A stretch of 64,000 nucleotides of DNA from Candidula unifasciata. Its lineage: Eukaryota > Mollusca > Gastropoda > Stylommatophora > Geomitridae. A model generated the notes under the pieces. It saw only the letters and a list, made by a program, of their open reading frames with translations, had not been told where the DNA came from and searched no databases. The first letter of the stretch is position 1. Every line of letters starts with the position of its first letter. Shown here one piece after another: positions 10,511 to 20,771 of this stretch. Both the position numbers and the translations under genes were made by a program. Where the stretch lies: contig CAJHNH020008379.1 in assembly GCA_905116865.2 (NCBI GenBank), positions 80,001 to 144,000 on the forward strand, in the 5' to 3' direction.

Positions 10511-11413
10511 ACTGTCTCACAGACGGCCTTAACCATGCCTACCTTATCATGCACCAAAATTCCACCTAGCTGTACAGAGCTAGCCAGTCTGTTCTATAAT
10601 GTTAAACTATGAACGCACTTCGGCACACCAGTGACACTCAGGCTGAAAAACAAAAACGCTAATGCACCGGTAATAACCCTGCTGGTTCTCAACTGAGCCG
10701 GCCTTAAGAAATACTGACATTTTTTACTAACAGAATTAAGAATCAAACAGCGAATAAGAGATCAAGACAGACGGATTGGCGGGACAAACAAAATTCAGTG
10801 AACCAAGTTGAGAATCGGTAAATGGAATCATTAAAAACAAGACAAACAATGGGAACACTTTCAGGAAGCAGCCTTAACAAGATTCATACATGGGGCACAA
10901 AATCACACGCACGTGTTAAAATATTTAAGTCACAGACGCTTTTTACAGCAGAACATCTGGGAGGTGAGCGAGAGGAAGACCAAGAAAGATATTGGTAAAT
11001 CGTATTGCTGAAACCTGCTAAAAGATGAACAAATCCATCACCTAAGCCATCCCGGAAGCGCAAACAAATACAGAAAACCACAACACTAGGCTATGAGCTG
11101 GTATCAGTGAGACGACTAAAGAAAGAAGAAGTCCCAGAAGATAGTGACTGATGCCGGATTTACGCAGTAATGATGACAACAAGAGCATATGTATACTGCG
11201 TCTATGAAGTTCTAAACACACAGCAACATGTGGGTTACTTGTGTTCTAGATTGATGACTAAATTATACTCTTTCAATACCAGACAACACAGGCCGGATTT
11301 AGACTTTATAAGGCCCTAAGATATATATAAAGCTCTGAGGTCCCCACCTTAATAAATTAAGCTATCTAATCTCAGAGAACGTTAAAATATACACGCTTTT
11401 TAAAAGTAAATAA
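10511..11413. other. No gene seen
   Basis: No conserved frame. Short LINE-like words ('aggccctaag') occur near 11310, but nothing could be assigned. Confidence 0.45.
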
Positions 11414-11540
11414 CCCTTTTCCACGCTTTCAGGAGTATAGGCTATAAAGGGCAAGACCTATATTTTAAAGACCAAACGTCACGTTTTAGATGATTTGGTC
11501 AGCATCATGCCGGCTACCTTTACTTCCCATGACACTGTCT
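11414..11540 (-). mobile_element. SINE-1 3' fragment, minus strand
   Basis: 'ccttttccacgctttcagg', 'gggcaagacctatatttta', 'gatgatttggtcagcatcat' and 'ccggctacctttacttccca' match the 3' half of SINE-1. The tRNA-like head is missing. MITE-2-like sequence follows directly. Confidence 0.75.
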
Positions 11541-11544
11541 TTTT

Positions 11545-11812
11545 TTTTTTCTTATACCCCACCACAAACAGGGGAAATCCACAGGTCACGGGACATTGTA
11601 ATATTTCAGGGAGTTGTAGATAGGGGGCATGCAGTCGTGGAACGTAGGCTGCACTCTCTCGTGGGACGTAGGTGGGTTGGGGTTAGAGACAGTTCTAAAT
11701 ACTTTGGGGTCGTTAAAAGCAACAGGAAGCCGAGAAACCCAGTCTTACCACCCTCGAAAATGTTGGACTCTTTTATGACGTCATCTTGGGTATGATATAA
11801 CGAAAGAACCCC
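11545..11812. mobile_element. MITE-2 relative, diverged
   Basis: Collinear with the better copy at 61947-62233: 'aatccacaggtcacg.gaca', 'atgcagtcgtgg', 'gcactctct', 'gggacgtaggtgggtt', 'ggtcgttaaaagca' and 'tgacgtcatct.gggta'. The terminal repeats are degraded to about TATACCCCA and TGGGTATGATATA. Confidence 0.75.
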
Positions 11813-12149
11813 TCCTTTATATGCAAATTTCTTTAAGGCCCCAGCAGAATGTGAGGCCCTAAACTATATATTGTTTAACTTATGTCTAAATACAGCACTG
11901 TCTACCCATCTGTCCAGATGTTAATGATATACTGTTCTATAGGAAAGCATAGGGGTGACGAACTCCTTGTGGTCCAGGTTCAAGCTTGGGGGTAGGCAGA
12001 AAAGCCACATATGTCCCAGATTTACGGTATCTATCATGAAATCGAGGTCAAAGAGTTGTAATATCAATAGTACCGCGCCAAAGGGTTAACAACTCATGGT
12101 ATCTGGATATTTGGGGGGAAAATATAAATAAAATAGGAAAGCATAGTAA

Positions 12150-12430
12150 TCACAGCTCATGGCGATGGGCAGTTAAGGTCATGGACAGCTGATCTTTCCT
12201 CCTACACCAGCTTCCAGCCAAGGCTAAGGGCCTGGTCTGCTCTGACATAACGTTAACTTCACATGTTGTATTCCCTCGCTCCGGGGAAAAGCTACGGTTA
12301 TCCTCAATGCGCCCCTTCTTCCGAAGCTGTTGACACACATGAGATTGCAGATCTGGTATACGCCGCCCAACATTCGGCGTTAACAGGGACCGACAACTGT
12401 TATACAGTAGCTCGGTCATATCCAGCCAAA
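12150..12430 (+). repeat. Dispersed repeat R6, plus strand
   Basis: 'ccaaggctaagggcctggtct', split here as 'ccaaggctaagg' and 'gcctggtct', is shared with 16110-16145 and 29160-29190, and 'tcggcgttaacagggaccg' with the Rcopies at 16260 and 29310. The minus-strand 89-codon frame across it has no recognised domain. Confidence 0.6.
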
Positions 12431-12495
12431 ACCTGACTCAGTCTGAACTGAATAAACTAAACAAATCAAAAGTTACACAAGAATAACAAACCAGG

Positions 12496-12760
12496 TGGAG
12501 TCGCCTTGGCGTAGCGGCTAGACGCTCGAGTGTGAATCGGAAGGTCTTGGGTTCGCTCCCTGACGGAGGCGGACTTTTTTCAAAAATGACCTCGACTTCC
12601 AGGTTGACCCAGCCTTGAGTGGGTACCGAGTACAGTCCCAGAAAGTAAAGGCGGCCGGCGTGATGTTGACCATATCACCCATCTTGTGCCGATTGGTCTT
12701 TAAAAAATAGGTCTATCCCTATATGCCCTATAAGCCTAAAGTCGTGGGAAAGGGACCTTT
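12496..12760 (+). mobile_element. SINE-1 copy with 13-bp target site duplication
   Basis: A 265-bp tRNA-derived SINE. The head 'ggagtcgccttggcgtagcg' holds a box A-like motif and 'gggttcgctccct' a box B; the body reads 'ttttcaaaaatgacctcg', 'ttgagtgggtaccgagtac', 'ggcgtgatgttgaccatatc' and 'cttgtgccgattggtct'. Perfect direct repeats ATAACAAACCAGG flank it at 12483-12495 and 12761-12773, the signature of LINE-mediated insertion. Confidence 0.93.
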
Positions 12761-12773
12761 ATAACAAACCAGG

Positions 12774-13364
12774 AAGAAGTTTAGCTAAGAGGAGACACTA
12801 AGTATTTGTAAACTTACTAGATAAAACGAGCACAGAAGCAAACAAAATGTCCCATGCATGACAACAATGATACAAATGGTCAATTTTCTTAACGAAACCA
12901 AGAACTGAAAGAAAGAGAAAGCGAACCAGAATGACCTATACACAACAACATTCACACAAATAATGAAGGAGAAGAACGCCACAATCAATACCATTATCGA
13001 AATTGTCCTATTTCTTGAGGGGAATTTTAGAAAGGGGAAACGTGGTTAGACTCTGAAAGGTCCAAGAGGGCAGTCCCTGCAGCAAATGTCGGATGAAGAA
13101 AGGAAAAGCTGATTTTGTCTTTTCGAAAACTACGACAAGGGTGCCGACACAAAGAAAACTTATATACGTCTGCTTAGCTCGGTTACGTACTTCTATGGGA
13201 ACATTTTAAAGTAGTTTCTTTTCTGTAAAAAGGGGGGGGGGGGAGTGGAATGAGGCTCCAGGTTTTAGAGCCCCGGGAAGCAAGCTTCTTCTTAGAGTCC
13301 ATGCTGTGTGGCGTTGGTAGTCTCGTGTACTTTATATCAACACTGACACAGATGGTCCTCCATG
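12774..13364. other. No gene seen; G9 run at 13232
   Basis: AT-rich with a short poly-G tract. Nothing else recognised up to the LINE fragment. Confidence 0.45.
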
Positions 13365-13592
13365 CTATGACTGTCCAGCATCTGTTCTCTTTGTCACGGT
13401 GTACTCCAGTTTGCTCCTTCTCATCACATGACTATAGAATGTAGATTGTCTCTTTCTAATGTGGGCAATCAGTTCTCTTCGTGAGTCAGTTTCTTTCAAG
13501 ACGTCTTCATTACTCATTTTATCTGTCCCGGATATTCTCAACATTCGTCTATAGAACCACATCTTCGCAGCTTCCAGTAAGTTTTCACTCAT
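13365..13592 (-). pseudogene. RTE-type LINE, C-terminal fragment, minus strand
   Basis: The minus-strand frame contains EAAKMWFYRRMLRISGTDKM, then SNEDVLKE, RRELIAHIRKRQSTFYSHVM and RRSKLEYTVT. It parallels the C-terminal region of the RTE element at 32451-35756 (EASEMWFYRRMFRIPWTAKR; RRQSSFFGHVMRRGKIEHVV). It is a 5'-truncated, diverged copy of a related LINE. Confidence 0.8.
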
Positions 13593-13683
13593 TTAGGAAG
13601 CTAGCAATTGATTTATTTTCAACATACACAATATCAGTAATTGTTAGACTCACAAGAAAACGCAAGAATAGAAATTAAAACAA

Positions 13684-13870
13684 AATTTATCATTGTTATT
13701 ATCATTATTATTATTATTATCATTATTATTATCCTTATTGCCCCACTGTTTGGATTCCCCCCTCTGAGGGGGGAGTCTTGTTTATCTTAAAGGAGGGGAG
13801 AGGGGAGGGTAGCAAGTCCCCCCACCTCCACCCACCCCACCCCCCCCCCACCCTCCATCCCCCCACCTGT
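13684..13870. repeat. ATT run, then G- and C-rich tract at the duplication edge
   Basis: ATT/ATC trinucleotides at 13689-13735, then G-rich and C-rich homopolymer-like DNA (CCCCCACC..., C9) to 13870. The homologous segment of copy B starts just after a similar C-rich stretch at 26880-26900. Confidence 0.8.
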
Positions 13871-13892
13871 AACCAAATATATCATACAGTGC

Positions 13893-14095
13893 AACTAATT
13901 AGGGATGCGTCCTTCCAGGTGGGAATGCATCTGCCTGAGAGTGGAGGAACCAACAGTCTACATACTAATCAGCCAGATCTGTAAAAAGGATGTACACGCA
14001 AAATTCCAGTTATGGGACAACACCAATAGTCCAGGAGTGGGCAAAAAATCAGAATTCCCTACCGGGTTTTATAGTATATACAGAAGAAGAAAATA
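13893..14095 (+). mobile_element. SINE-3 copy, copy A
   Basis: 'gcaactaattagggatgcgt', 'gcatctgcctgagagtggag', 'ccaacagtctacatactaat' and 'aaaggatgtacacgcaaaat', then a short AGAAGAAGAAA tail. Orthologous to 26921-27122 in copy B. Confidence 0.8.
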
Positions 14096-14273
14096 AACAA
14101 AACGAATCGCTCTGACCAACAAATAGTAAAGGATATATTCAGTCCGATAAAATAAACACTCCATGTAAGTGAGGCCCCTGAACAAATATCAGATGATTAA
14201 AACAATAGTATTAATATACTGATTTGGTTAACTCAAATTCAATAGACTCCCAAAGCCTTCTATACTAGGACGA

Positions 14274-14500
14274 AAACTTTCGGACCGTGGTACGAAATCC
14301 TGTCTTAGAAAAGAAAAGAATTCCAATTGTGGAGAAACCAAGAATCGATTCAAAAAGTAAATCGTAAAAATCGACTAATTGGGGGTTGTCTTCGAAGGCT
14401 GGGTAAATCTTCCTGAGAGACCAGGAAGCAACAGTCTGCAAAAAATAAGTCATATCTGTAAAACGATAGTGTACGCGACACTCAGGTTCTGAAAAAATAC
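14274..14500 (+). mobile_element. SINE-3 copy, copy A
   Basis: Second SINE-3 in direct orientation: 'gtggagaaaccaagaatcga', 'atcgactaattgggggttgt', 'gaccaggaagcaacagtctg' and 'gtgtacgcgacactcaggtt'. The copy B equivalent (27306-27540) retains about 14 bp, including GCCTCCTCGG, that are missing here. Confidence 0.78.
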
Positions 14501-14512
14501 TAATATCTAGAG

Positions 14513-14668
14513 CAACCTGCGCGTCGCGACCCTTTCCCGGGGTCGCTTAAGACCATCGAAAAACACATATTCATTGAAGTTATGAAGGAAAATAATTGTT
14601 CGTGGGTCGTCACAACATGAGGGAACTGTATTAAAGGGTTGCAACATCGGGAAGGTTGAGAGACACTG
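14513..14668. mobile_element. SPIN-like hAT non-autonomous element, copy A
   Basis: A 156-bp element that starts CAACCTGCGCGTCGCGACCC and ends GGAAGGTTGAGAGACACTG. Between are AAGACCATCGAAAAACACAT, GTCACAACATGAGGGAACTG and TATTAAAGGGTTGCAAC. From memory, these segments match the SPIN (Space Invader) hAT MITE consensus in order and spacing, with the middle shortened. Flanking 8-mers ATCTAGAG and CTCTAGAG fit a hAT target duplication with one mismatch, although the left terminus lacks about 10 bp of the usual inverted repeat. Confidence 0.78.
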
Positions 14669-15649
14669 CTCTAGAGGAACTTCCCGCCGAAGATTTCTGC
14701 CCGTAACCTCGAAGAAGAGAAAGCATGTACAATTCATAAAAGACAGCATGGGATTAAAATACCCGTGGCAGCCATCATCCATTGTGGAGAGGACACTAGA
14801 TGTCCAGATTATGAGACTGCCACGAGACTGAGACGGAAAAGAAAAGGGTCTGTGGCAGACTAAACATTCAAAAATCTGGTTATCCCAGCAAAAGGTTAAA
14901 CCATTTATGTTCTTTTGTTAAAGACACCACCGGCAACTTTGACATTTTTTTTTTCGGCCGTCAAAAAATGGCACGGGTGAAACTCAGTTTGCCGGTAATT
15001 CGTTTAAGATGAGAAGGATTTGTCGTAAACAGGTTTACTTACATGCCAACAAATCCTGGTTGTCATTGATGAAATGCCACTGATAAGCCAGTTGTCTACG
15101 TTTAGCGTCGTACGTCAAAAGGAGGTTGGATGGGGTGGGGAGGGCAGTTTCTCTGTGTTCGCCCTTAAAAGAGCGGCTGACGTGTTGTTTTTAACTAGGA
15201 TGCGATATTTGCTTTTTTAAATCACCACATCCAATTTCTTGAAGCTTCTAATTAGTCCCTTTTTACAACATGATTGTTGTGGGGGGGGGGGGGGGGGTAT
15301 GAATATTCTTGTTCCCCTCGAAATACAGTCCCGGAACCTTTGTGGGGGGGGGGGGGGGGGGTAACAACTGTGAGGCAAAACGTAGAGAATTCGTCTCTTA
15401 AATAAAAAAGGTTGACAATGGTGTCCAGGATTGACAAAATGTATAATATAAAGTAAGTTCACCCTTTTCAGGCCAGTAGTGAAGCAGGCATATGGTGGTA
15501 GAACCATATTTATATTTACTAATCAGCATCTGAAGCGGCATGCTTAAAGAAAAAGGCGTGATGCAGAAGCTGCCGGATCAGAGGGGCATTGCTCTGTCTT
15601 TCCGACTGTCGGGGTATACTTATCACAATCTAGTCATCTCCTTGTGGGA
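14669..15649. other. No gene; two long G runs
   Basis: Unassigned DNA present in both duplicates (B: 27712-28685). G runs of about 17 at 15281-15297 and 15343-15361 create proline-rich minus-strand frames, which are artefacts. 'gcagaagctgccggatcaga' near 15560 recurs in reverse at 10025, so part is repetitive. Confidence 0.55.
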
Positions 15650-15846
15650 TGCAATTTTTCGTTATTTTGATGCCCCACCCTGGCTTTTGCCAGGGGTCGC
15701 AGTATAGCCCGGCCATAAATATGGTCTAATGGCTGAATGCGGTTTCTGGGACCTCTTCGCGGATCATCCTCATCCACATGGCGGCAAATTGTGTCACCGG
15801 GTGTTTATCGCTTATGTGATGTCCTAGTGGGGTAAAATCTATTACT
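15650..15846 (+). mobile_element. SINE-4 copy, copy A
   Basis: Family hallmarks 'ccctggcttttgccaggggt', 'ccggccataaatatggt', 'gcggtttctgggacctct', 'tgtgtcaccgggtgtttatc' and 'gtgatgtcctagtggggta'. It ends in a short ACT repeat. Ortholog at 28688-28892. Confidence 0.85.
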
Positions 15847-15854
15847 ACTACTGT

Positions 15855-16062
15855 CGGGATTTCTCTCCTAGACACATCGGCAAGCGAGTCGCCCACAAGC
15901 TGGCCGGTAGACGACTTCGTCCCCGGTCGGCACAGTATTTGGTTCTGTCTCCTTTAATCCTCTTTATGGCTACTTGGCGGAGAGCAGTGCTAAGCCGTTT
16001 TTATAGTGCAAATAACCTGGTCACAATCATAACCTAAAGCTCCCCCTTCGGGTAAGCTGGTT
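15855..16062 (+). repeat. Dispersed repeat R4, copy 2
   Basis: 'acacatcggcaagcgagtcg', 'gcacagtatttggttctgtc', 'tctaagcc'-type and 'cataacctaaagctccccct' blocks shared with the other R4 copies. Ortholog in B at 28905-29100. Confidence 0.7.
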
Positions 16063-16094
16063 GAAGGTGACGATTTTTATTTTCAAAACGTGTC

Positions 16095-16550
16095 AAGTTT
16101 CTTTCGAGACCAGTTGCCAACCAAGGCTAAGGGCTTGGTCTACCCCGCCATAACTTTAATTTTTCAGGTTATATTTTTTCGTCCTAGCATAAGGCTATTT
16201 TTGCCTAAAACCGTTGGCACAAATATACAATATCATGTTTAGTATATGCCAGCCAACCTTCAGTGTTGACAGAGACCGGGTGGTCCCTTTACTCACATTA
16301 TTAGTCGCTCCTTTTGTACCTTGGGGTGTAGAGGTTTGCCAGAGAGATCGCCAGACTTCTCTGTAAGAAGTTTCTATATGGCTTTGTTCCATTCCAGTCC
16401 TCTGTCAGTCAGGGTCTGCCGGATGTTGTCTTCCCAGCGGACCCTGGGTCGCCTTTGAGGTCTCAGGCGGTACAGACTACTGTAATATGGTATCTCAGCC
16501 AATTCTGACCAAAACCTGCCAGTAGATGTTGGCCTTATAGTAAAGTAAGG
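16095..16550 (+). repeat. R6-type repeat and unassigned downstream DNA, copy A
   Basis: 'ccaaggctaagggcttggtc' and 'cagtgttgacagagaccgg' are shared with R6 at 12200-12390. The following 200 bp is found only in the paralog (29150-29595). On the minus strand it encodes RPQRRPRVRWEDNIRQTLTD-like text, reminiscent of the end of LINE reverse transcriptase ORFs ('RPRKRWIDNI'); that is a weak inference. Confidence 0.5.
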
Positions 16551-16816
16551 TAAAGGACCCATTTCCACGCCTTCGGGCGTATTGGTAAATAGGTCTAGAC
16601 CTAAATTTTATAGATCAAACGACACTTTGTGGATGATACTGTCAGCATTCCGCCGGTCGTCTTTACTTCCCAGGACTGTACATTGTACCCACTCAAGGCT
16701 GGGTCGACCTGGGAGCAAAGGCCATTTTTGAAAAATGTCCGGCCCCCGTCAGGATCCGAACCCACGATCTCCCGATTCGCATGCGAGCGACTGGCCACTA
16801 CACCACGGCGGTTACG
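16551..16816 (-). mobile_element. SINE-1 copy, minus strand, copy A
   Basis: Reverse-oriented SINE-1. The box B complement 'ggatccgaacccacgatctc' and the tRNA-like head complement 'gcgactggccactacaccac' lie at the right end; 'ccacgccttcgggcgtattg' is the 3' end at the left. Ortholog at 29597-29860. Confidence 0.88.
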
Positions 16817-17507
16817 GATGCTATAATTATAACTGTTTTGGAAGTTGCACAGGGATTAGTCCTTCTGGATTACCATCCACGATGTGACTCTAGAAGTCGC
16901 AAGGGTAGTCAAAACTAAAAGTGGCTGGCAGCCTGGATGTGAAAAACAAACAAATGACTTTCAAAATATTTCATTACTTTTTTCCTTTCCTTCATGTTGA
17001 AAATTCACGATACACAAAATGTCCTACATATATAAAGTCCTATTTCATTAGTTAACTAACTTTCGCCCGCAATCTTCTCAATGCAGCCTACAAACGTTCA
17101 GACACTCACAGATCCTTCCATTCATCCATTTATGAAAGACAAAACTCTCAAAATTCGACCGAGTTCAACCTACTGCGAGCAGTACCAGTTATAATTTTGG
17201 GCTGGTTTTCTTGTGCTAATTATGTTGGCTAAGTAATGTTAATTGGTTAATTGCACCAAAAATGCCGGTGGTGAGAACAAGATAGATACTCCAGGTGTCG
17301 GACAACAGGGGAAAACCCCGCTGCTCATTAATAGTTTATATTATCCAGTGCCTGACACCACAGATTTAAATAAAACTACAATTACCCCAAGGCACACCTG
17401 CTGGGCTGTGGGGTAGAATTTGAAAACTATTTCTGGACAGTGCTCATGCGCATGATAAAATCAACAAGGTGCTATTGACTCATCCTTTAACTGCAGTCGT
17501 CTTGTTG
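16817..17507. other. Unassigned duplicated DNA
   Basis: Collinear with 29861-30550 in copy B at roughly 95% identity. No frame, RNA or repeat family recognised. Confidence 0.5.
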
Positions 17508-18312
17508 ATTCTTCTTCTTTTCTTCTTCTTCTTCTACTTCTTTCTTCTTCTTCTTCTTCTTTTTCTTCTCTATCTTCTTCTTCTTCGTCTTCTTCTTCTT
17601 CGTCTTCTTTTTCTTCTTCTTCTTTTTCTTTTTCTTTTTCTTTGTCATCTTCTTCTTCTTCTACTTCTTTCTTCTTCTTCTTTTTCTTCTCTATCTTCTT
17701 CTTCTTCGTCTTCTTCTTCTTCGTCTTCTTTTTCTGCTTCTTCTTTCTCGTCTTCTTTTTCTTTTTCTTCTTCTTCTTCTTTCTTCTTCTTCTTCTTCTT
17801 CTTCTTCTTCTTCTTCTTTTTCTTTTTCTTTGTCTTCTTCTTCTTCTTCTTCTTCTCCTTCTTCTTCGTTTTCTTCTTCTTTTTTGTTCCTTTTTCTTCT
17901 TCTTCTTCTTCTTCTTCTTCTTCTTCATGTTCTTCTTCTCATCTTCTTCTCCTTCCTCTTCTTCTTCATCTTCTTCTTCTTCTTTTTCTTCTTCTCCTCC
18001 TCCTCTCTTTCTCTTCTTCTCCTCCTCCTTTTCTTCTTATTTTTCTTCGTCTTCTTCTTTTTCGCGCTCACCACCTGTAAACTCTGGTCTTAATCCAGAA
18101 TCTGAATGTTGCTTGTTCATCCTGTTTACAGATCTGACTTATTTGTATGCAGATTTTTGGTTCCTTGCCTCTCGGGCAAATGCTGTCCGACTTTGAGAGA
18201 AGCCATTAGTTAGTCGACTATTAAGACATGCTTGTTTGAAAGGCAGTGGGCCTATTCTTGTTTTCGCCACAATGGGGCCGCGGAACTCTCACATGGAGTT
18301 GGTTCTCCTTTT
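17508..18312 (-). mobile_element. SINE-3 copy, minus strand, with expanded (TTC)n tail
   Basis: 17508-18063 is a TTC/CTT array, that is (GAA)n on the minus strand. It is followed by the SINE-3 body in reverse: 'caccacctgtaaactctggt', 'cagatctgacttatttgtat', 'ggttccttgcctctcgggca', 'tagtcgactattaagacatg' and 'cgccacaatggggccgcgga'. The poly-Leu/Ser/Phe frames are artefacts. In copy B most of the array and the whole body are gone. Confidence 0.9.
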
Positions 18313-18454
18313 GCTTTTCCGTCGTCTTCTTTTGCGTTCGAACTTAAAAGGACAACTAGCCGATGTCTTGTCTTTGATGCGATATCTGTACCATTTGGCC
18401 CAAAAACATATGATTAAAGCAATAAATCATTTATTGCCTCTTACGAAATGGTAC
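18313..18454. other. Unassigned DNA unique to copy A
   Basis: Lies in the interval missing from copy B. No family recognised. Confidence 0.4.
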
Positions 18455-18690
18455 TTACTGGGTAATTTCGGGGTTTTTCGGCATGCCAACGTGCTTCGTA
18501 ATGCCGAGGTGCCGGGTTCGATCCCAGCTGAGGACGATTTGTCTTGCGTTGATGTAGTGGCACCGAGAGCTGACCGTTTAGTCAGCAATGGCAACTGAAT
18601 GTAAAATTTTTTAGAAAAACCACATGAGTCAAAAATTGCTGGGACTAGTTCTGCAACGCCCTTTAAAGGAAACGCAACTGACTGTTACAA
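18455..18690 (+). mobile_element. SINE-2 copy
   Basis: 'gtgccgggttcgatcccagc' contains a near-perfect pol III box B. The body 'tagtggcaccgagagctgac' and the 3' part 'ctgggactagttctgcaacg' plus 'ccctttaaaggaaacgcaac' match 40600-40825 and the reverse of 6153-6394. Confidence 0.85.
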
Positions 18691-19444
18691 GTCAATGGGT
18701 GTAACCCCCTCCTCCCCCCCCCCCCCCCCACCAGCTTTTTTTTCTACCAATGGCGCTCTTGTGGTCTTTGTTTGATTTCAGACTCTGCCCTTGGGGTCGA
18801 CATTTTGGTTTTTCACATGTCCATGTTGGTGGTTGGTGGAGCTATGGAGTACCTCTTGTTTGATGCTTTATTATGTCTTGCAAACATGACTATGTGGGTG
18901 TGTGTGTTTTTTTTTTTTTGGGGGGGGGGGGGGGAAGAGACTTTCCACAGTTACAATTGAGAGATATTTTAGTATAGGGTCTCCTCGACTTACGACCAAG
19001 TTTCCTTCGACTAAGAAGTCGTTAGTGGGATTTATATTTTTCAATATTGTTTTCATTCAGACTGCGGTTCCAAACAGTATGTCATACGCGACGGGGTCAA
19101 TCAGACAGGACCATCTCAACGAACGGGCCCACCAGGCACTTGCCCGGGGACTCCACGAGTATAGGGGACCCATGCCGATCTGTGCATGTAAAGTGACTTG
19201 CCATAAACAAAAATATCTCCAACACACACTCTCTGACAACCTTTTCGTCACTCTCTTGGTATTGTCCTCACAGTTGTATCGTTGTCTACCTCTTGCTGAT
19301 GATCTTTTCCTTTTTTATATAGCCAACATTTTGCAATCGTCGCTTTTTAATTACTAATTTTAGTAACTCTCCTTTAATTAAAAGTCTCTTAAGGACATCT
19401 GTATTTGATTTTATGTCCATGAAATATGACCTATTTTTCAGTAT
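18691..19444. other. Unassigned DNA unique to copy A
   Basis: Contains a C run (18713-18729) and T/G runs (18908-18935). The longest frame (18902-19357) runs through the homopolymers and shows no recognisable domain. All of it is absent from copy B. Confidence 0.45.
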
Positions 19445-19733
19445 ATCCTCCCCTTGTGGGTTCCGGGGCCCCATTGTGGGGGAAAACAAGAATAGATTCA
19501 CTGCCTTCCCAGGAAGCATGTTGTAGGAGTCTACTAACTAGGTTCTTCCCTCGAAGTCGGAGTGCACCTCCCCGAGCGGCAAGGAAAAACCAACCGCACA
19601 CACATAAGTCAGTAAAATGGATGTACACGCAAAACTCAGGGCCTTGTACAAAGCCACAGTCCAAAATGACGAACAACCACGTCTTACCGCCCGAGCTTAC
19701 AGCCGGTGAACAAAGAAGAAGAAGATTTTGTAT
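19445..19733 (+). mobile_element. SINE-3 copy, near full length
   Basis: One of the most complete copies, about 290 bp: 'gttccggggccccattgtgg', 'aacaagaatagattcactgc', 'gtcggagtgcacctccccga', 'aatggatgtacacgcaaaac' and 'gagcttacagccggtgaaca', then AAGAAGAAGAAG. The copy B counterpart (30583-30775) lacks the first 90 bp because of the deletion. Confidence 0.88.
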
Positions 19734-20528
19734 ATTCATATTTCCGGAGACTCAGTTCCATTTTCTACTTGCCTGTTCATTTTCTAAGTTTTTGCTTCAC
19801 ACAACTGGGTTGAGTATTTACACTATTTAACGATTCTCATTTTTTATGTTTTGTTAATCTCTCTAGCTTCAATAATGTTTGCATGTTTTTGCAGATTGCT
19901 TTAGCCACTCCTATTATCTTTTTGTTCCTATTATCTTGTTGATATCTGTCTTACTTCTGCCATCATCTGTTACTAGATATAAGAGACTTGGTTTTATCCA
20001 TGCATACAGCTTGCGGGCACTGAGTGGTCTGCGCATTCTGCTGTGAAGTAAACAAGGTACACTTAAGATTCCCATAATGCACAATGACGTTATAACCAAT
20101 CGGCAGATGATTTACATAATGTCCTTTCTTCTTCATTTTCTTTTGAAGTCTCATTGATGCCAGCTTGTAGCCCAGTGCTGTTCAATATGAATTCAATATT
20201 TCTCGTGTGGTAGCAATCAATTACACAACTGCCGGCTTCCAGTGCATAGGCAAGGATCTTTTCATGTGATCACAGAAAACCGTTCACTCCATATCTACAC
20301 AAACAACACCAAGAATCAATCGTTTGTTCCTTATGAAAACAAACTACACGGAAAATCAATGGACCATGACCTCCTAGACAATTTCAGAGGGTGTGCCTAC
20401 CAGGGTCATGACCCCCAGGCCTCGATCTTCTCTTGCTGCACTTTACCGGATGTTCTCAGGCAGGGACAAGACGAAATGGTTACTATGCATCAGGTACCGT
20501 GAGTTTCAAAGTTGAATATATGTATATA
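19734..20528. other. Unassigned duplicated DNA
   Basis: Collinear with 30776-31680, about 90% identical by eye. Near 20280-20350 a motif around 'aaaacaaactacacggaaaa' also occurs at 31340-31440 and, weakly, at 31940-32010, so some internal repetition exists. No gene recognised. Confidence 0.45.
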
Positions 20529-20771
20529 GGCGAGTTAGTTGGTGGTGGGACAGCTAACTCTATAAAATACCTCAAAACTCTACGACATGGCCATCGGCGG
20601 GTAAGAGGCGCCATAACCTCCCCCCCCCCCCCCCTGCTGCCTTGCAGGGTAAGTCTCTTTAGACAAAGGCTATTGGAGTCAAACCATATACAAACCGGCG
20701 AAAGTCAAGGGGAAACACCGCTGTACTATCCCAAGAAAATCAAAATATTACGTATTCAGAGAACGACGTGA

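Noticed and set aside
12496..12570. tRNA gene
   Set aside because: Box A and B are present but no cloverleaf pairs cleanly, and the sequence is the head of a multi-copy SINE with target duplications. The same applies to 18510, 26006, 39300 and 40640.
15217..15507. Proline-rich minus-strand frame
   Set aside because: Created by two G runs on the plus strand.
17461..18196. Long poly-Leu/Ser/Phe and poly-Lys/Arg frames
   Set aside because: TTC/GAA tail of a SINE-3.
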